From Prevotellaceae bacterium (GTDB lineage Bacteria; Bacteroidota; Bacteroidia; Bacteroidales; Bacteroidaceae): 8,067 bases of DNA. The translations under genes and the position numbers were made by a program. The notes beneath the pieces were generated by a model. The model was given only the letters and a program-made list of their open reading frames with translations. It was not told the origin of the DNA and did no database searches. Location of the stretch: assembly GCA_021204715.1 (NCBI GenBank), contig JAJPYW010000039.1, forward strand, positions 1 through 8,067. The letters are read 5' to 3'. This document shows positions 1 to 5,284 of this stretch, one piece after another. Position 1 is the first letter of the stretch. The number at the start of each line of letters is the position of its first letter.

Positions 1-996
1 GTGCTGGGTGGTGACCACGTTCTTTTTAATGATCAAGTCGTTCCAGTTGGTGTCGGGATAAAGGTCGGGCTTGGAACCGTCGCGGAACCAGCCAATCTCC
101 TCATCGGTGAATCCTTGGTTCTTTCCCAAAGAAGGATTGGTGTTGTACAAGGCTTCGTTGTATAATACCGCATAGTCGGCCGAGTTGACGAAGTCTGTCT
201 TGTAGGTGGGGTTGTTGAACGATACGTACCCGCTGTAGTTCACGTTGGTCTTCTCTTTCTTCCCTTGCTTGGTGGTGACAAGTACGACGCCGTAAGCGGC
301 GCGGGAACCGTAGATCGAGGCCGAGGCGGCGTCTTTCAAGAAAGAGATGGACTCGATGCTGTTGGGGTCTAAGTTGGAGAAGAAAGAGGCCGTGGCGATG
401 ACTCCGTCGATGACATAAAGCGGCTGGGAAGTGCCCAAGTTGCCGCGTCCGCGGAAGTTGATGCTGGCATCTTGCCCCGGGCGGGAGATGATGGTGACGC
501 CCGGAACGAGTCCTTGCACGGCCGAGAGGACATTCGTCTGCACACGGTCTTTGATCTCTTCGGTGCTCACCGAGGCGACCGAGCCTGTCAAGTTCACCTT
601 CTTTTGCGTGCCGTAGCCCACAACCACTACTTCCTCCAATGCTTCGGCGTCTTCACGCAATACTACCTGCACGCCGCGGGCATCGTTTACCGTTACTTGC
701 TGGGTTTTGAACCCGATGTAACTGATTTGCAACTTCACCGGAAGTGCCGGCACTTCCAATGAGAAATTCCCGTCAATGTCGGTAATGCTTCCCGTGGAAG
801 CGCCCACGACAACGACCGAAGCGCCGATAACCGGCTCTTTTGTCGTGTCGGTTACCCGGCCGTTGACGGTGATTCGTTTCCCCTGCATGGATTCGGGCAG
901 CGCGCCTTTGGCCACTGCTGTCCAAAGCAGGAACGAAACGGTTAAAATCCAAGGCGCGATGCACGCCTTACTGATTTTACATGGTCCTTTTTTCAT
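1..996 (-). CDS. SusC/RagA-family TonB-dependent outer-membrane receptor (N-terminal 332 residues, cut by window edge)
   Basis: SusC-type proteins are outer-membrane beta-barrels that, with a SusD lipoprotein, import oligosaccharides using TonB energy. The visible 332 residues begin with a Lys-containing N-terminus and a hydrophobic stretch (about residues 12-29), read as a signal peptide. A carboxypeptidase-regulatory-like beta domain follows (about 42-115; ITVNGRVTD, then GASTGSITDIDGNFSL). The SusC TonB-box region EEVVVVGYGTQKK is at 121-133. The plug domain (about 134-245) carries FRGRGNLG, PLYVIDGV and SIESISFLKDAASASIYG, followed by GVVLVTTKQGK. The barrel lies mostly beyond the left edge, where the frame is still open. 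The chosen ATG (994-996) gives the signal peptide. Another ATG four bases upstream (998-1000) is out of frame and stops after 19 codons. The start context is A/T-rich with no Shine-Dalgarno. Family assignment is firm. The substrate is unknown, and the adjacent uronate genes only hint at a uronate-containing glycan. Confidence 0.95.
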   Translation of the reverse strand, partial: MKKGPCKISKACIAPWILTVSFLLWTAVAKGALPESMQGKRITVNGRVTDTTKEPVIGASVVVVGASTGSITDIDGNFSLEVPALPVKLQISYIGFKTQQVTVNDARGVQVVLREDAEALEEVVVVGYGTQKKVNLTGSVASVSTEEIKDRVQTNVLSAVQGLVPGVTIISRPGQDASINFRGRGNLGTSQPLYVIDGVIATASFFSNLDPNSIESISFLKDAASASIYGSRAAYGVVLVTTKQGKKEKTNVNYSGYVSFNNPTYKTDFVNSADYAVLYNEALYNTNPSLGKNQGFTDEEIGWFRDGSKPDLYPDTNWNDLIIKKNVVTTQH

Positions 997-1031
997 ACAT
1001 TAAGAATTTAATTAGAGATAGATATTAAGGT

Positions 1032-1050
1032 GGTACCGCACACCGGTACC
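1032..1050. repeat. Perfect 7-bp inverted repeat in the susC-like gene leader
   Basis: GGTACCG-CACAC-CGGTACC: two 7-bp perfect arms around a 5-bp centre, each arm containing the self-palindromic GGTACC. It ends 35 bp upstream of the susC-like start codon. In minus-strand RNA it would form a short GC-rich hairpin with loop GUGUG. As DNA it could be an operator. The sequence does not distinguish the two, and no T-tract follows, so it does not look like an intrinsic terminator. Confidence 0.5.
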
Positions 1051-1384
1051 GTTCCCGTATAGTTTTTGTGTGTCTGATGAAGGCGGCGGTCTTTTATATG
1101 CTCCAAGCATCGGGACGTACTTCGCCCTGCACGGTATAAAACGGGTTTACGCCATGTAATGTTGAAGACATATAACAAGAGGGAAACGGGTGCGCGCCGC
1201 TTGTGTAGAAGCTGTTTTTATAGGAATGATTGCCAATTGCCGTCAGTGTCTCAGAGCGTCATTTTGTCAAGTATCCTTACGTGCTGAACACCCATGCGTC
1301 CGCCTTCATTCAGCATTTTGTCAGGGGTTCGTTTTACGTGATGGTAAACATAGGCTTAGGTCATTTTAAGGGTTAATACATATA

Positions 1385-1414
1385 CAAATATATTATTAGC
1401 TCTTCAAACGGCAA
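1385..1414 (-). promoter_or_regulatory. Candidate Bacteroides-type promoter for the susC-like gene
   Basis: Read on the minus strand, 1392-1385 is TATATTTG, a perfect match to the Bacteroides -7 consensus TAnnTTTG. A TTG (1414-1412) sits 19 bp upstream of it, close to where the -33 TTTG element is expected. Transcription would start near 1378 and give a leader of about 380 nt. It lies just downstream of a terminator-like hairpin, which suits an independent transcription unit. The surrounding DNA is AT-rich, so a chance match is possible. Confidence 0.45.
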
Positions 1415-1419
1415 TATTT

Positions 1420-1454
1420 TAAAGAGAAAATTTTCAGGGCTTTTGCAGCCTGAA
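1420..1454 (-). terminator. Possible intrinsic terminator downstream of uxaA
   Basis: An inverted repeat TTCAGG (1433-1438) / CCTGAA (1449-1454) encloses a 10-nt loop. Read on the minus strand it is followed by AATTTTCTCTTT, a T-rich though interrupted tail. On the plus strand GCGTCTTTTT follows, so it could work in either direction. The stem is short (6 bp, extendable by allowing a bulged G). It would end uxaBA transcription about 430 nt after the uxaA stop, just ahead of the candidate susC-like promoter. Moderate to low certainty. Confidence 0.35.
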
Positions 1455-1711
1455 GCGTCTTTTTAGTTGTTCGGCGTTGATTGCCATATTGATAGCCGGC
1501 GAAGTTTTTTTTCACCGCTACATCACTTCCAAGCACATTCTGCTGTTGTAACAGGGGTATTATCGTAAAGAAGCCTTGTCGTCGGCGGTGTTGGCTGTGT
1601 CGCCGGCACGCAGGCTGCGATGCCGCGCGCATTGCCTGCAGCTTGTCAAATACCGCCCGGTGAACGCTATGCAAAGGATGTTCTTTTGTAAAGCTGTATT
1701 ATCGTCCGACG

Positions 1712-1826
1712 GGCTGTTCCGGTTTGTAGCGTGCGGTTGTTTCAGTTTATAGTGTGCGGCTGTTCCGGTTTGTAGCGTTCGGCTGTTTGGGTTTGTGGAA
1801 AACGGTTCTTTCTGTTAGTAGGGAAT
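1712..1826. repeat. Degenerate 23-bp tandem repeat, four clear units plus a decayed fifth
   Basis: Units start at 1712, 1735, 1758 and 1781, with a weak fifth at 1804. Each begins GGCTGTT or GGTTGTT and most carry GTTTGTAG or GTTTATAG in the middle. Units 1 and 3 match at 22 of 23 positions. Unit 2 differs from unit 1 at five positions, all transitions. Unit 4 matches unit 3 at 16 of 23, diverging mainly at its 3' end. The fifth overlaps the palindrome at 1821-1836. The period is exact, with no insertions between units. The array lies outside any gene, just past uxaA. Read as minus-strand RNA the units are rich in A and C (9 C to 5 G in unit 1) and look poorly structured. There is no non-repeat spacer, so it is not a CRISPR. 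Function unknown. Confidence 0.8.
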
Positions 1827-1848
1827 AGCTATTCCCGTCTCTACTAAC
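1814..1848 (-). other. Nested stem-loop / perfect 16-bp palindrome after uxaA
   Basis: GGGAATAGCTATTCCC at 1821-1836 is a perfect palindrome. It is framed by GTTAGTAG (1814-1821) and CTACTAAC (1841-1848), which are also complementary. Minus-strand RNA could fold into one interrupted hairpin with a 5-nt bulge on one side. It lies about 22 bp beyond the uxaA stop codon, where a terminator or a 3'-end stabilising hairpin would sit, but no T-run follows on either strand. It could instead be a protein-binding palindrome. Confidence 0.55.
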
Positions 1849-1870
1849 CCGCCGCTTGGCTTTCTATGAT

Positions 1871-3358
1871 TTATAACGTAACCCCTTGTTTGAGTATCGC
1901 CACGCCGCGGTAGTCCTTCTTCTCGTTCAGCGCTTGCCGGCCGCCGGCCACCTCGACGACAAAGTCGATGAACCTGCGGCTCACGGTGTCCATGGTTTCG
2001 TTCTCCACCAACGTGCCGGCGTTGAAGTCTATCCATGTGGGTTTCTTTGTGTACAAGGGCGTGTTGGTGGAAACCTTCACGGTGGGTGTGAAGGTGCCGA
2101 AAGGTGTGCCGCGTCCCGTGGTGAAGAGCACGATGTGGCAACCTGCGGCGGCCAAGGCAGTGGCGGCTACCAAGTCGTTGCCGGGGGCGCTGAGCAAGTT
2201 CAGCCCCGTGGCCGCGAGGCGTTCCCCGTACTTCAACACATCCATTACCGTGGAGCTGCCCGACTTTTGCACGCACCCCAACGATTTCTCTTCCAAGGTG
2301 GAGATGCCGCCGGCCTTGTTGCCCGGCGAAGGGTTCTCGTAGATGGGCTGGCCGCTTTGCAGGAAGTACCGCTTGAAGTCGTTCACCATTTCCACGGTGC
2401 GGCGGAAGACCTCTTCGGAACGGCAGCGGTTCATCAGCAACGTCTCTGCGCCGAACATCTCCGGTACTTCCGTAAGCACCGTGGTGCCGCCTTGCGCCAC
2501 CAAGTAATCAGAGAATACACCGAGCAAAGGATTGGCCGTGATGCCCGAGAGTCCGTCGGAACCTCCGCACTTCAATCCCACCTTCAGCTTGGAGAGCGGC
2601 ACCTCGACGCGCCGGTCTCTCTTTGCCAAGGCATAGAGTTCACGCAATATCTTCATGCCTTCGCCTATTTCGTCGTCCACCTCTTGGCAGACAAGAAAAC
2701 GTATTCTTTCCTTGTTGTACGTGCCAAGGAAGTCACGGAAGGCGCCGGGCTGGTTGTTCTCACACCCCAATCCCACCAACAGCACGCCTGCGGCGTTGGG
2801 GTGGAGCGCCATGCCGCGCAGTATCTTGCGTGTGTTCTCATGGTCATCGCCCAGCTGGGAGCAACCGTAGTTGTGGGGGAAGGCAACGATGGCGTCCACC
2901 CCTTCGCAACCTGTCTCCCGACGCAGTTGTTCCGCCAACCGGCAGGCCACGCCGTTCACGCAACCCACGGTGGGGATAATCCACAACTCGTTGCGGATGC
3001 CCACGCCGCCGTCCGCGCGCGCGTATCCCATGAACACGCGCCCTTCATCCTTGAAACGTGGCGCTTTGAACGTGGGGGTATAAGTGTAGCTGCCGATACC
3101 CGAAAGGTTGGTGGCCACGTTCTTCTCGTCGAGCAGGCAGCCTTGCCTTACGTTACGCAGGGTATGTGAAATGGGAAAGCCGTATTTCACCACCAAGTCG
3201 CCTTGGGCAAAATCTTTGAGGGCTATCTTGTGCCCGGCGGGGATGGCTTCCGCCAAAGGAAATGCTTGGCCGTTTACCTTTATAATGGTGCCTTGGGGCA
3301 ACGGACGCAGGGCCACGGCTACATTGTCGGCGGGGTTTATTTGGATATAGTCTGTCAT
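1871..3358 (-). CDS. uxaA: Altronate dehydratase UxaA
   Basis: Converts D-altronate to 2-keto-3-deoxygluconate in the cytoplasm, the third step of galacturonate breakdown. The 495-residue product equals the E. coli UxaA length. An N-terminal SAF-type domain (about 4-75, with AGHKIALKDF at 41-50) is followed by the catalytic region. That region has the conserved blocks GGVGIRNELWIIPTVGCVNG (117-136), HNYGCSQLGDDHENT (162-176), GLGCENN (196-202), GLKCGGSDGLSGITANPLLG (261-280), TEVPEMFGAE (296-305), NPSPGNKAGGISTLEEKSLG (342-361) and TTGRGTPFG (413-421). C133, C166, C199 and C264 lie in invariant-looking blocks and are plausible metal or cluster ligands, which is inference. The protein ends in GVTL, as E. 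coli UxaA does. The start ATG lies 65 bp past the uxaB stop, indicating co-transcription. No strong Shine-Dalgarno; AAGGTGA lies about 15 nt upstream. Galactarate and arabinonate dehydratases are relatives, but the end-to-end match favours UxaA. Confidence 0.96.
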   Translation of the reverse strand: MTDYIQINPADNVAVALRPLPQGTIIKVNGQAFPLAEAIPAGHKIALKDFAQGDLVVKYGFPISHTLRNVRQGCLLDEKNVATNLSGIGSYTYTPTFKAPRFKDEGRVFMGYARADGGVGIRNELWIIPTVGCVNGVACRLAEQLRRETGCEGVDAIVAFPHNYGCSQLGDDHENTRKILRGMALHPNAAGVLLVGLGCENNQPGAFRDFLGTYNKERIRFLVCQEVDDEIGEGMKILRELYALAKRDRRVEVPLSKLKVGLKCGGSDGLSGITANPLLGVFSDYLVAQGGTTVLTEVPEMFGAETLLMNRCRSEEVFRRTVEMVNDFKRYFLQSGQPIYENPSPGNKAGGISTLEEKSLGCVQKSGSSTVMDVLKYGERLAATGLNLLSAPGNDLVAATALAAAGCHIVLFTTGRGTPFGTFTPTVKVSTNTPLYTKKPTWIDFNAGTLVENETMDTVSRRFIDFVVEVAGGRQALNEKKDYRGVAILKQGVTL

Positions 3359-3423
3359 TTGGATGGGGTTGTCTTCACCTTTTCAAAGGGGTTGCGCGCT
3401 GTATGTTTTCTTCATTGTAGCCG

Positions 3424-4869
3424 CTACGCTTGGAGCAGTTCTTTCACCGTTTCCAACATGCCTGCCCGCTCAATCCGGTTGATGTAGTAAACCACGCGGG
3501 CTGTCAGTCCCGGCACGGCGTTGAGGTCTTCCTGCCAGATAGACGTGCAGCCAAGAACTGTCTTTACCAACTTCTCCACATCGCCTTCCTGCCACAGCTT
3601 GGAGAGCATCGCCATGATCTGGGGCGCGTCGTTGGGCACGATGTCCGTGCCGTCGGCACGCTTGCCTCCCTTGTAGTAGACCATGATGGCCGCCAAGCCA
3701 AGCACCAACCCTTCGGGCAGCGTGCCTTTGCGCTTCAAGTATTCTTTCAGTCCGGGCAGGTCGCGTGTGGCGTATTTGGGGAAGGAATTCAGCATGATGG
3801 AGGTCACTTGGTGGTCCACAAAGGGGTTGTTGAAGCGTTCCAGTACATCTTCGGCAAACTGCCGCAACTCCGCTTCGGGCAGGTCCAAGGTCTGCATGAG
3901 CTCGTCGAACATCACGCGGCGGATGTATTGGCCGATGACCGGGTGACAGCAGGCGTCCCTTACGATGTTGATGCCCGAAAGGAAAGCCACGGGCGACAAC
4001 ACAGTGTGCGGGCCGTTCAGCAAGGTGACTTTGCGCGCGTGGTAAGGCGCCTCGGAAGGCACGAACAGCACGTTCAATCCCGCTTTGTCGGCGGGGAATA
4101 CTTCGGCTACCGAGGCCGGCGCCTCGATTACCCACAGGTGGAAAGCTTCGCCTTGCACCACCAAGTTGTCGTCGTAATCAAGCTTGGCTTTGATGGCGTC
4201 TATCTCCTTGCGCGGAAAGCCGGGCACGATGCGGTCCACCAACGTGGCATAGATGCCGCAGCTCGTCTCCACCCACGTCTTGAAGCCCTCTTCCAAGTGC
4301 CACAAGTCTATGTATTGGTAAATGGTTTCTTTCAGCTTGTGGCCGTTCAGGAATATCAGCTCGCAGGGGAAGATGATGAGGCCTTTGGCGGTGTCGCCCT
4401 TGAAGTGCTTGTAGCGGCGGTACAACAGTTGGGTGAGCTTGGCGGGATAGGCGCTTGCGGGGGCGTCGCCCAATTGGCAGGAAGCGTCGAAGGTGATGCC
4501 CGCCTCGGTGGTGTTGGAGATGACGAACTTTATCTCAGGCTGTTCAGCCAATACCATGAAAGCGTCGAAATCGTGGTAAGGATTCAGCGTGCGGCTGATG
4601 ACGTCAACCAGCCGGAAGGAGTTCACTACCTCGCCTTTGTCGAGTCCTTGCAGGTTTACATGGTAGAGGTCGTCTTGCTTGTCGAGCGCCTCTATCATTC
4701 CTTTTTCGATGGGCTGCACCACCACCACACTGCCGTTGAAGCCGGCTTTCTCGTTCATGTTGGATATTATCCAGTCTACAAAAGCGCGCAGGAAATTGCC
4801 TTCGCCGAACTGGATGACGCGCTCGGGGCGCGCGGTCTTTACCGCTGTCTTGCTGTTTAAAGGTCTCAT
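3424..4869 (-). CDS. uxaB: Tagaturonate reductase (altronate oxidoreductase) UxaB
   Basis: NAD(H)-dependent reduction of D-tagaturonate to D-altronate, the step before UxaA. The 481-residue length is close to E. coli UxaB. It belongs to the long-chain mannitol dehydrogenase family. The N-terminal Rossmann part has RVIQFGEGNFLRAFVDWII (17-35), with the nucleotide-binding glycines, then VVVVQPIEKG (48-57) and FVISNTTEAGI (115-125). The C-terminal catalytic part has the family triad spacing K-x4-N-x2-H, here K280, N285 and H288 in ARKVTLLNGPHTVLSP. The FGEGNFLRAFVDW wording is typical of UxaB rather than of fructuronate reductase UxuB or mannitol dehydrogenase. It is the first gene of the uxaB-uxaA unit. 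The ATG at 4867-4869 is preceded by A/T-rich sequence without a Shine-Dalgarno. Candidate -7 elements lie 70-115 bp upstream. No lesions seen. Confidence 0.95.
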   Translation of the reverse strand: MRPLNSKTAVKTARPERVIQFGEGNFLRAFVDWIISNMNEKAGFNGSVVVVQPIEKGMIEALDKQDDLYHVNLQGLDKGEVVNSFRLVDVISRTLNPYHDFDAFMVLAEQPEIKFVISNTTEAGITFDASCQLGDAPASAYPAKLTQLLYRRYKHFKGDTAKGLIIFPCELIFLNGHKLKETIYQYIDLWHLEEGFKTWVETSCGIYATLVDRIVPGFPRKEIDAIKAKLDYDDNLVVQGEAFHLWVIEAPASVAEVFPADKAGLNVLFVPSEAPYHARKVTLLNGPHTVLSPVAFLSGINIVRDACCHPVIGQYIRRVMFDELMQTLDLPEAELRQFAEDVLERFNNPFVDHQVTSIMLNSFPKYATRDLPGLKEYLKRKGTLPEGLVLGLAAIMVYYKGGKRADGTDIVPNDAPQIMAMLSKLWQEGDVEKLVKTVLGCTSIWQEDLNAVPGLTARVVYYINRIERAGMLETVKELLQA

Positions 4870-4939
4870 GATATGCGTTTAAGTTAGAATACAAACAAAA
4901 AGGTGTGTCTACTTGCGGGTCGACAGCTTTCGTTGAATC

Positions 4940-4947
4940 CAAAGTTA
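4940..4947 (-). promoter_or_regulatory. Candidate -7 promoter element for uxaB-uxaA
   Basis: The minus strand reads TAACTTTG, a perfect match to Bacteroides TAnnTTTG, and gives a leader of roughly 65 nt before the uxaB ATG. I see no TTG at the usual -33 distance, so the promoter may be weak or activator-dependent. A second, 7-of-8 match (AATCTTTG, 4986-4979) lies further upstream. Its predicted start point is about 43 bp from the centre of the palindrome at 5010-5021, a spacing typical of class II activation by CRP/FNR proteins. Confidence 0.45.
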
Positions 4948-5009
4948 CGGCTATTTATGGTATGGCGGTTTGTTTTTGCAAAGATTATCATCAGATTGGA
5001 GGAAATACA

Positions 5010-5021
5010 TGATTTAAATCA
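5010..5021. promoter_or_regulatory. FNR/CRP-like palindrome upstream of uxaB
   Basis: TGATTTAAATCA is a perfect 12-bp palindrome. With its flanks it reads ATGAT-TTAA-ATCAA, which matches the classic FNR half-site arrangement TTGAT-N4-ATCAA at 9 of 10 positions. It lies upstream of both candidate -7 elements. Members of the Crp/Fnr family regulate carbohydrate and redox genes in Bacteroidota, but which protein might bind here cannot be told from the site alone. Confidence 0.4.
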
Positions 5022-5031
5022 AGTAAAGGGG

Positions 5032-5096
5032 TTCGGTACAAGCCGAAACGGGGCAAGAAGACGGCGTTTTGCCCGCCTGCATGTATAAACAGGCGG
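5032..5096. repeat. Cluster of three consecutive inverted repeats
   Basis: Three arm pairs follow one another: TTCGG (5032-5036) / CCGAA (5043-5047); GGGCAA (5051-5056) / TTGCCC (5069-5074); and CCGCCTG (5073-5079) / CAGGCGG (5090-5096). The second and third share two bases, so they would compete as RNA stems. The tract lies between the uxuA terminator and the uxaB promoter region. I see no promoter that would make it a transcribed RNA gene, and no T-tract on either strand. It could be a composite operator region or a remnant leader. Confidence 0.5.
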
Positions 5097-5148
5097 TGCC
5101 TTGCGGAAACAGATATGATGACTGAAAGGAGGTCTTGCAGGAACAGGC

Positions 5149-5194
5149 AAAATAAAACAATGGCCCCCACTACAGTTCATTGTAGCGGGGGCCA
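5149..5194 (-). terminator. Strong rho-independent terminator of the kdgK-eda-uxuA operon
   Basis: The arms at 5161-5174 and 5181-5194 are complementary over 14 bp around a 6-nt loop. The one imperfect position becomes a G-U pair in minus-strand RNA. The stem core is GGCCCCC / GGGGGCC. On the minus strand the hairpin is followed by TTGTTTTATTTT, a good T-rich tail. It lies about 90 bp beyond the uxuA stop. TTTATT follows the hairpin on the plus strand too, but no plus-strand gene needs it. Confidence 0.88.
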
Positions 5195-5284
5195 TCTTTA
5201 TTCACGTGGCGTCATGGCGCCCTCCCTTTCTCAGTCCGCACGGTGTGTTGACACCGCCTTGCAGACATATCAACCCCCGGTCGT

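Larger units (their letters stand above)
997..1870. other. 874-bp intergenic region between uxaA and the susC-like gene
   Basis: No convincing gene lies here. From the uxaA side it holds a palindromic stem-loop (1814-1848), a degenerate 23-bp tandem repeat (1712-1826), a GC-richer stretch of unknown nature (about 1460-1710), a terminator-like hairpin (1433-1454), a candidate minus-strand promoter (1385-1414), and a leader of roughly 380 nt with an inverted repeat near its 3' end (1032-1050). A 92-codon minus-strand reading frame (1396-1674) is open but Arg/Gln-rich, has no domain I recognise and runs through the putative terminator and promoter, so I do not call it. Long leaders upstream of susC-like genes are common in Bacteroidales, but this spacing is large. 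Confidence 0.7.
4870..5284. other. 415-bp intergenic region between uxuA and uxaB
   Basis: No gene is supported. In minus-strand order it holds a small inverted repeat just after uxuA (CGGTGT 5241-5246 / ACACCG 5251-5256, no T-tract), the strong terminator at 5149-5194, a cluster of inverted repeats (5032-5096), the 12-bp palindrome at 5010-5021, and candidate -7 boxes at 4979-4986 and 4940-4947. This layout splits the uronate genes into two separately transcribed units. Confidence 0.75.

Noticed and set aside
1396..1674. 92-codon minus-strand frame in the intergenic region
   Set aside because: No recognisable family, Arg/Gln-rich translation, and it reads through a terminator-like hairpin and a candidate promoter. 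Kept only as a question in the findings.
1712..1826. CRISPR array
   Set aside because: The 23-bp units abut directly with no unique spacers and are too divergent from one another. No cas genes are present.
1886..3169. 427-codon plus-strand frame antisense to uxaA
   Set aside because: A shadow of uxaA, with no family resemblance and no start or promoter signals.
3359..3423. Promoter or regulatory site between uxaB and uxaA
   Set aside because: Only a short imperfect repeat around CCTTTTCAAAGG is visible, with no -7 match, and the 65-bp gap fits co-transcription.
3430..4860. 476-codon plus-strand frame antisense to uxaB
   Set aside because: It mirrors the uxaB coding frame. The gene makes little use of TTA, CTA and TCA codons, which leaves the antisense frame open. 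The translation is His/Val/Gln-rich with no recognisable domain.
5161..5194. Insertion-sequence terminal inverted repeat or attachment site
   Set aside because: The two arms are only 6 nt apart and a T-rich tail follows. This is the structure of an intrinsic terminator, not of mobile-element ends.
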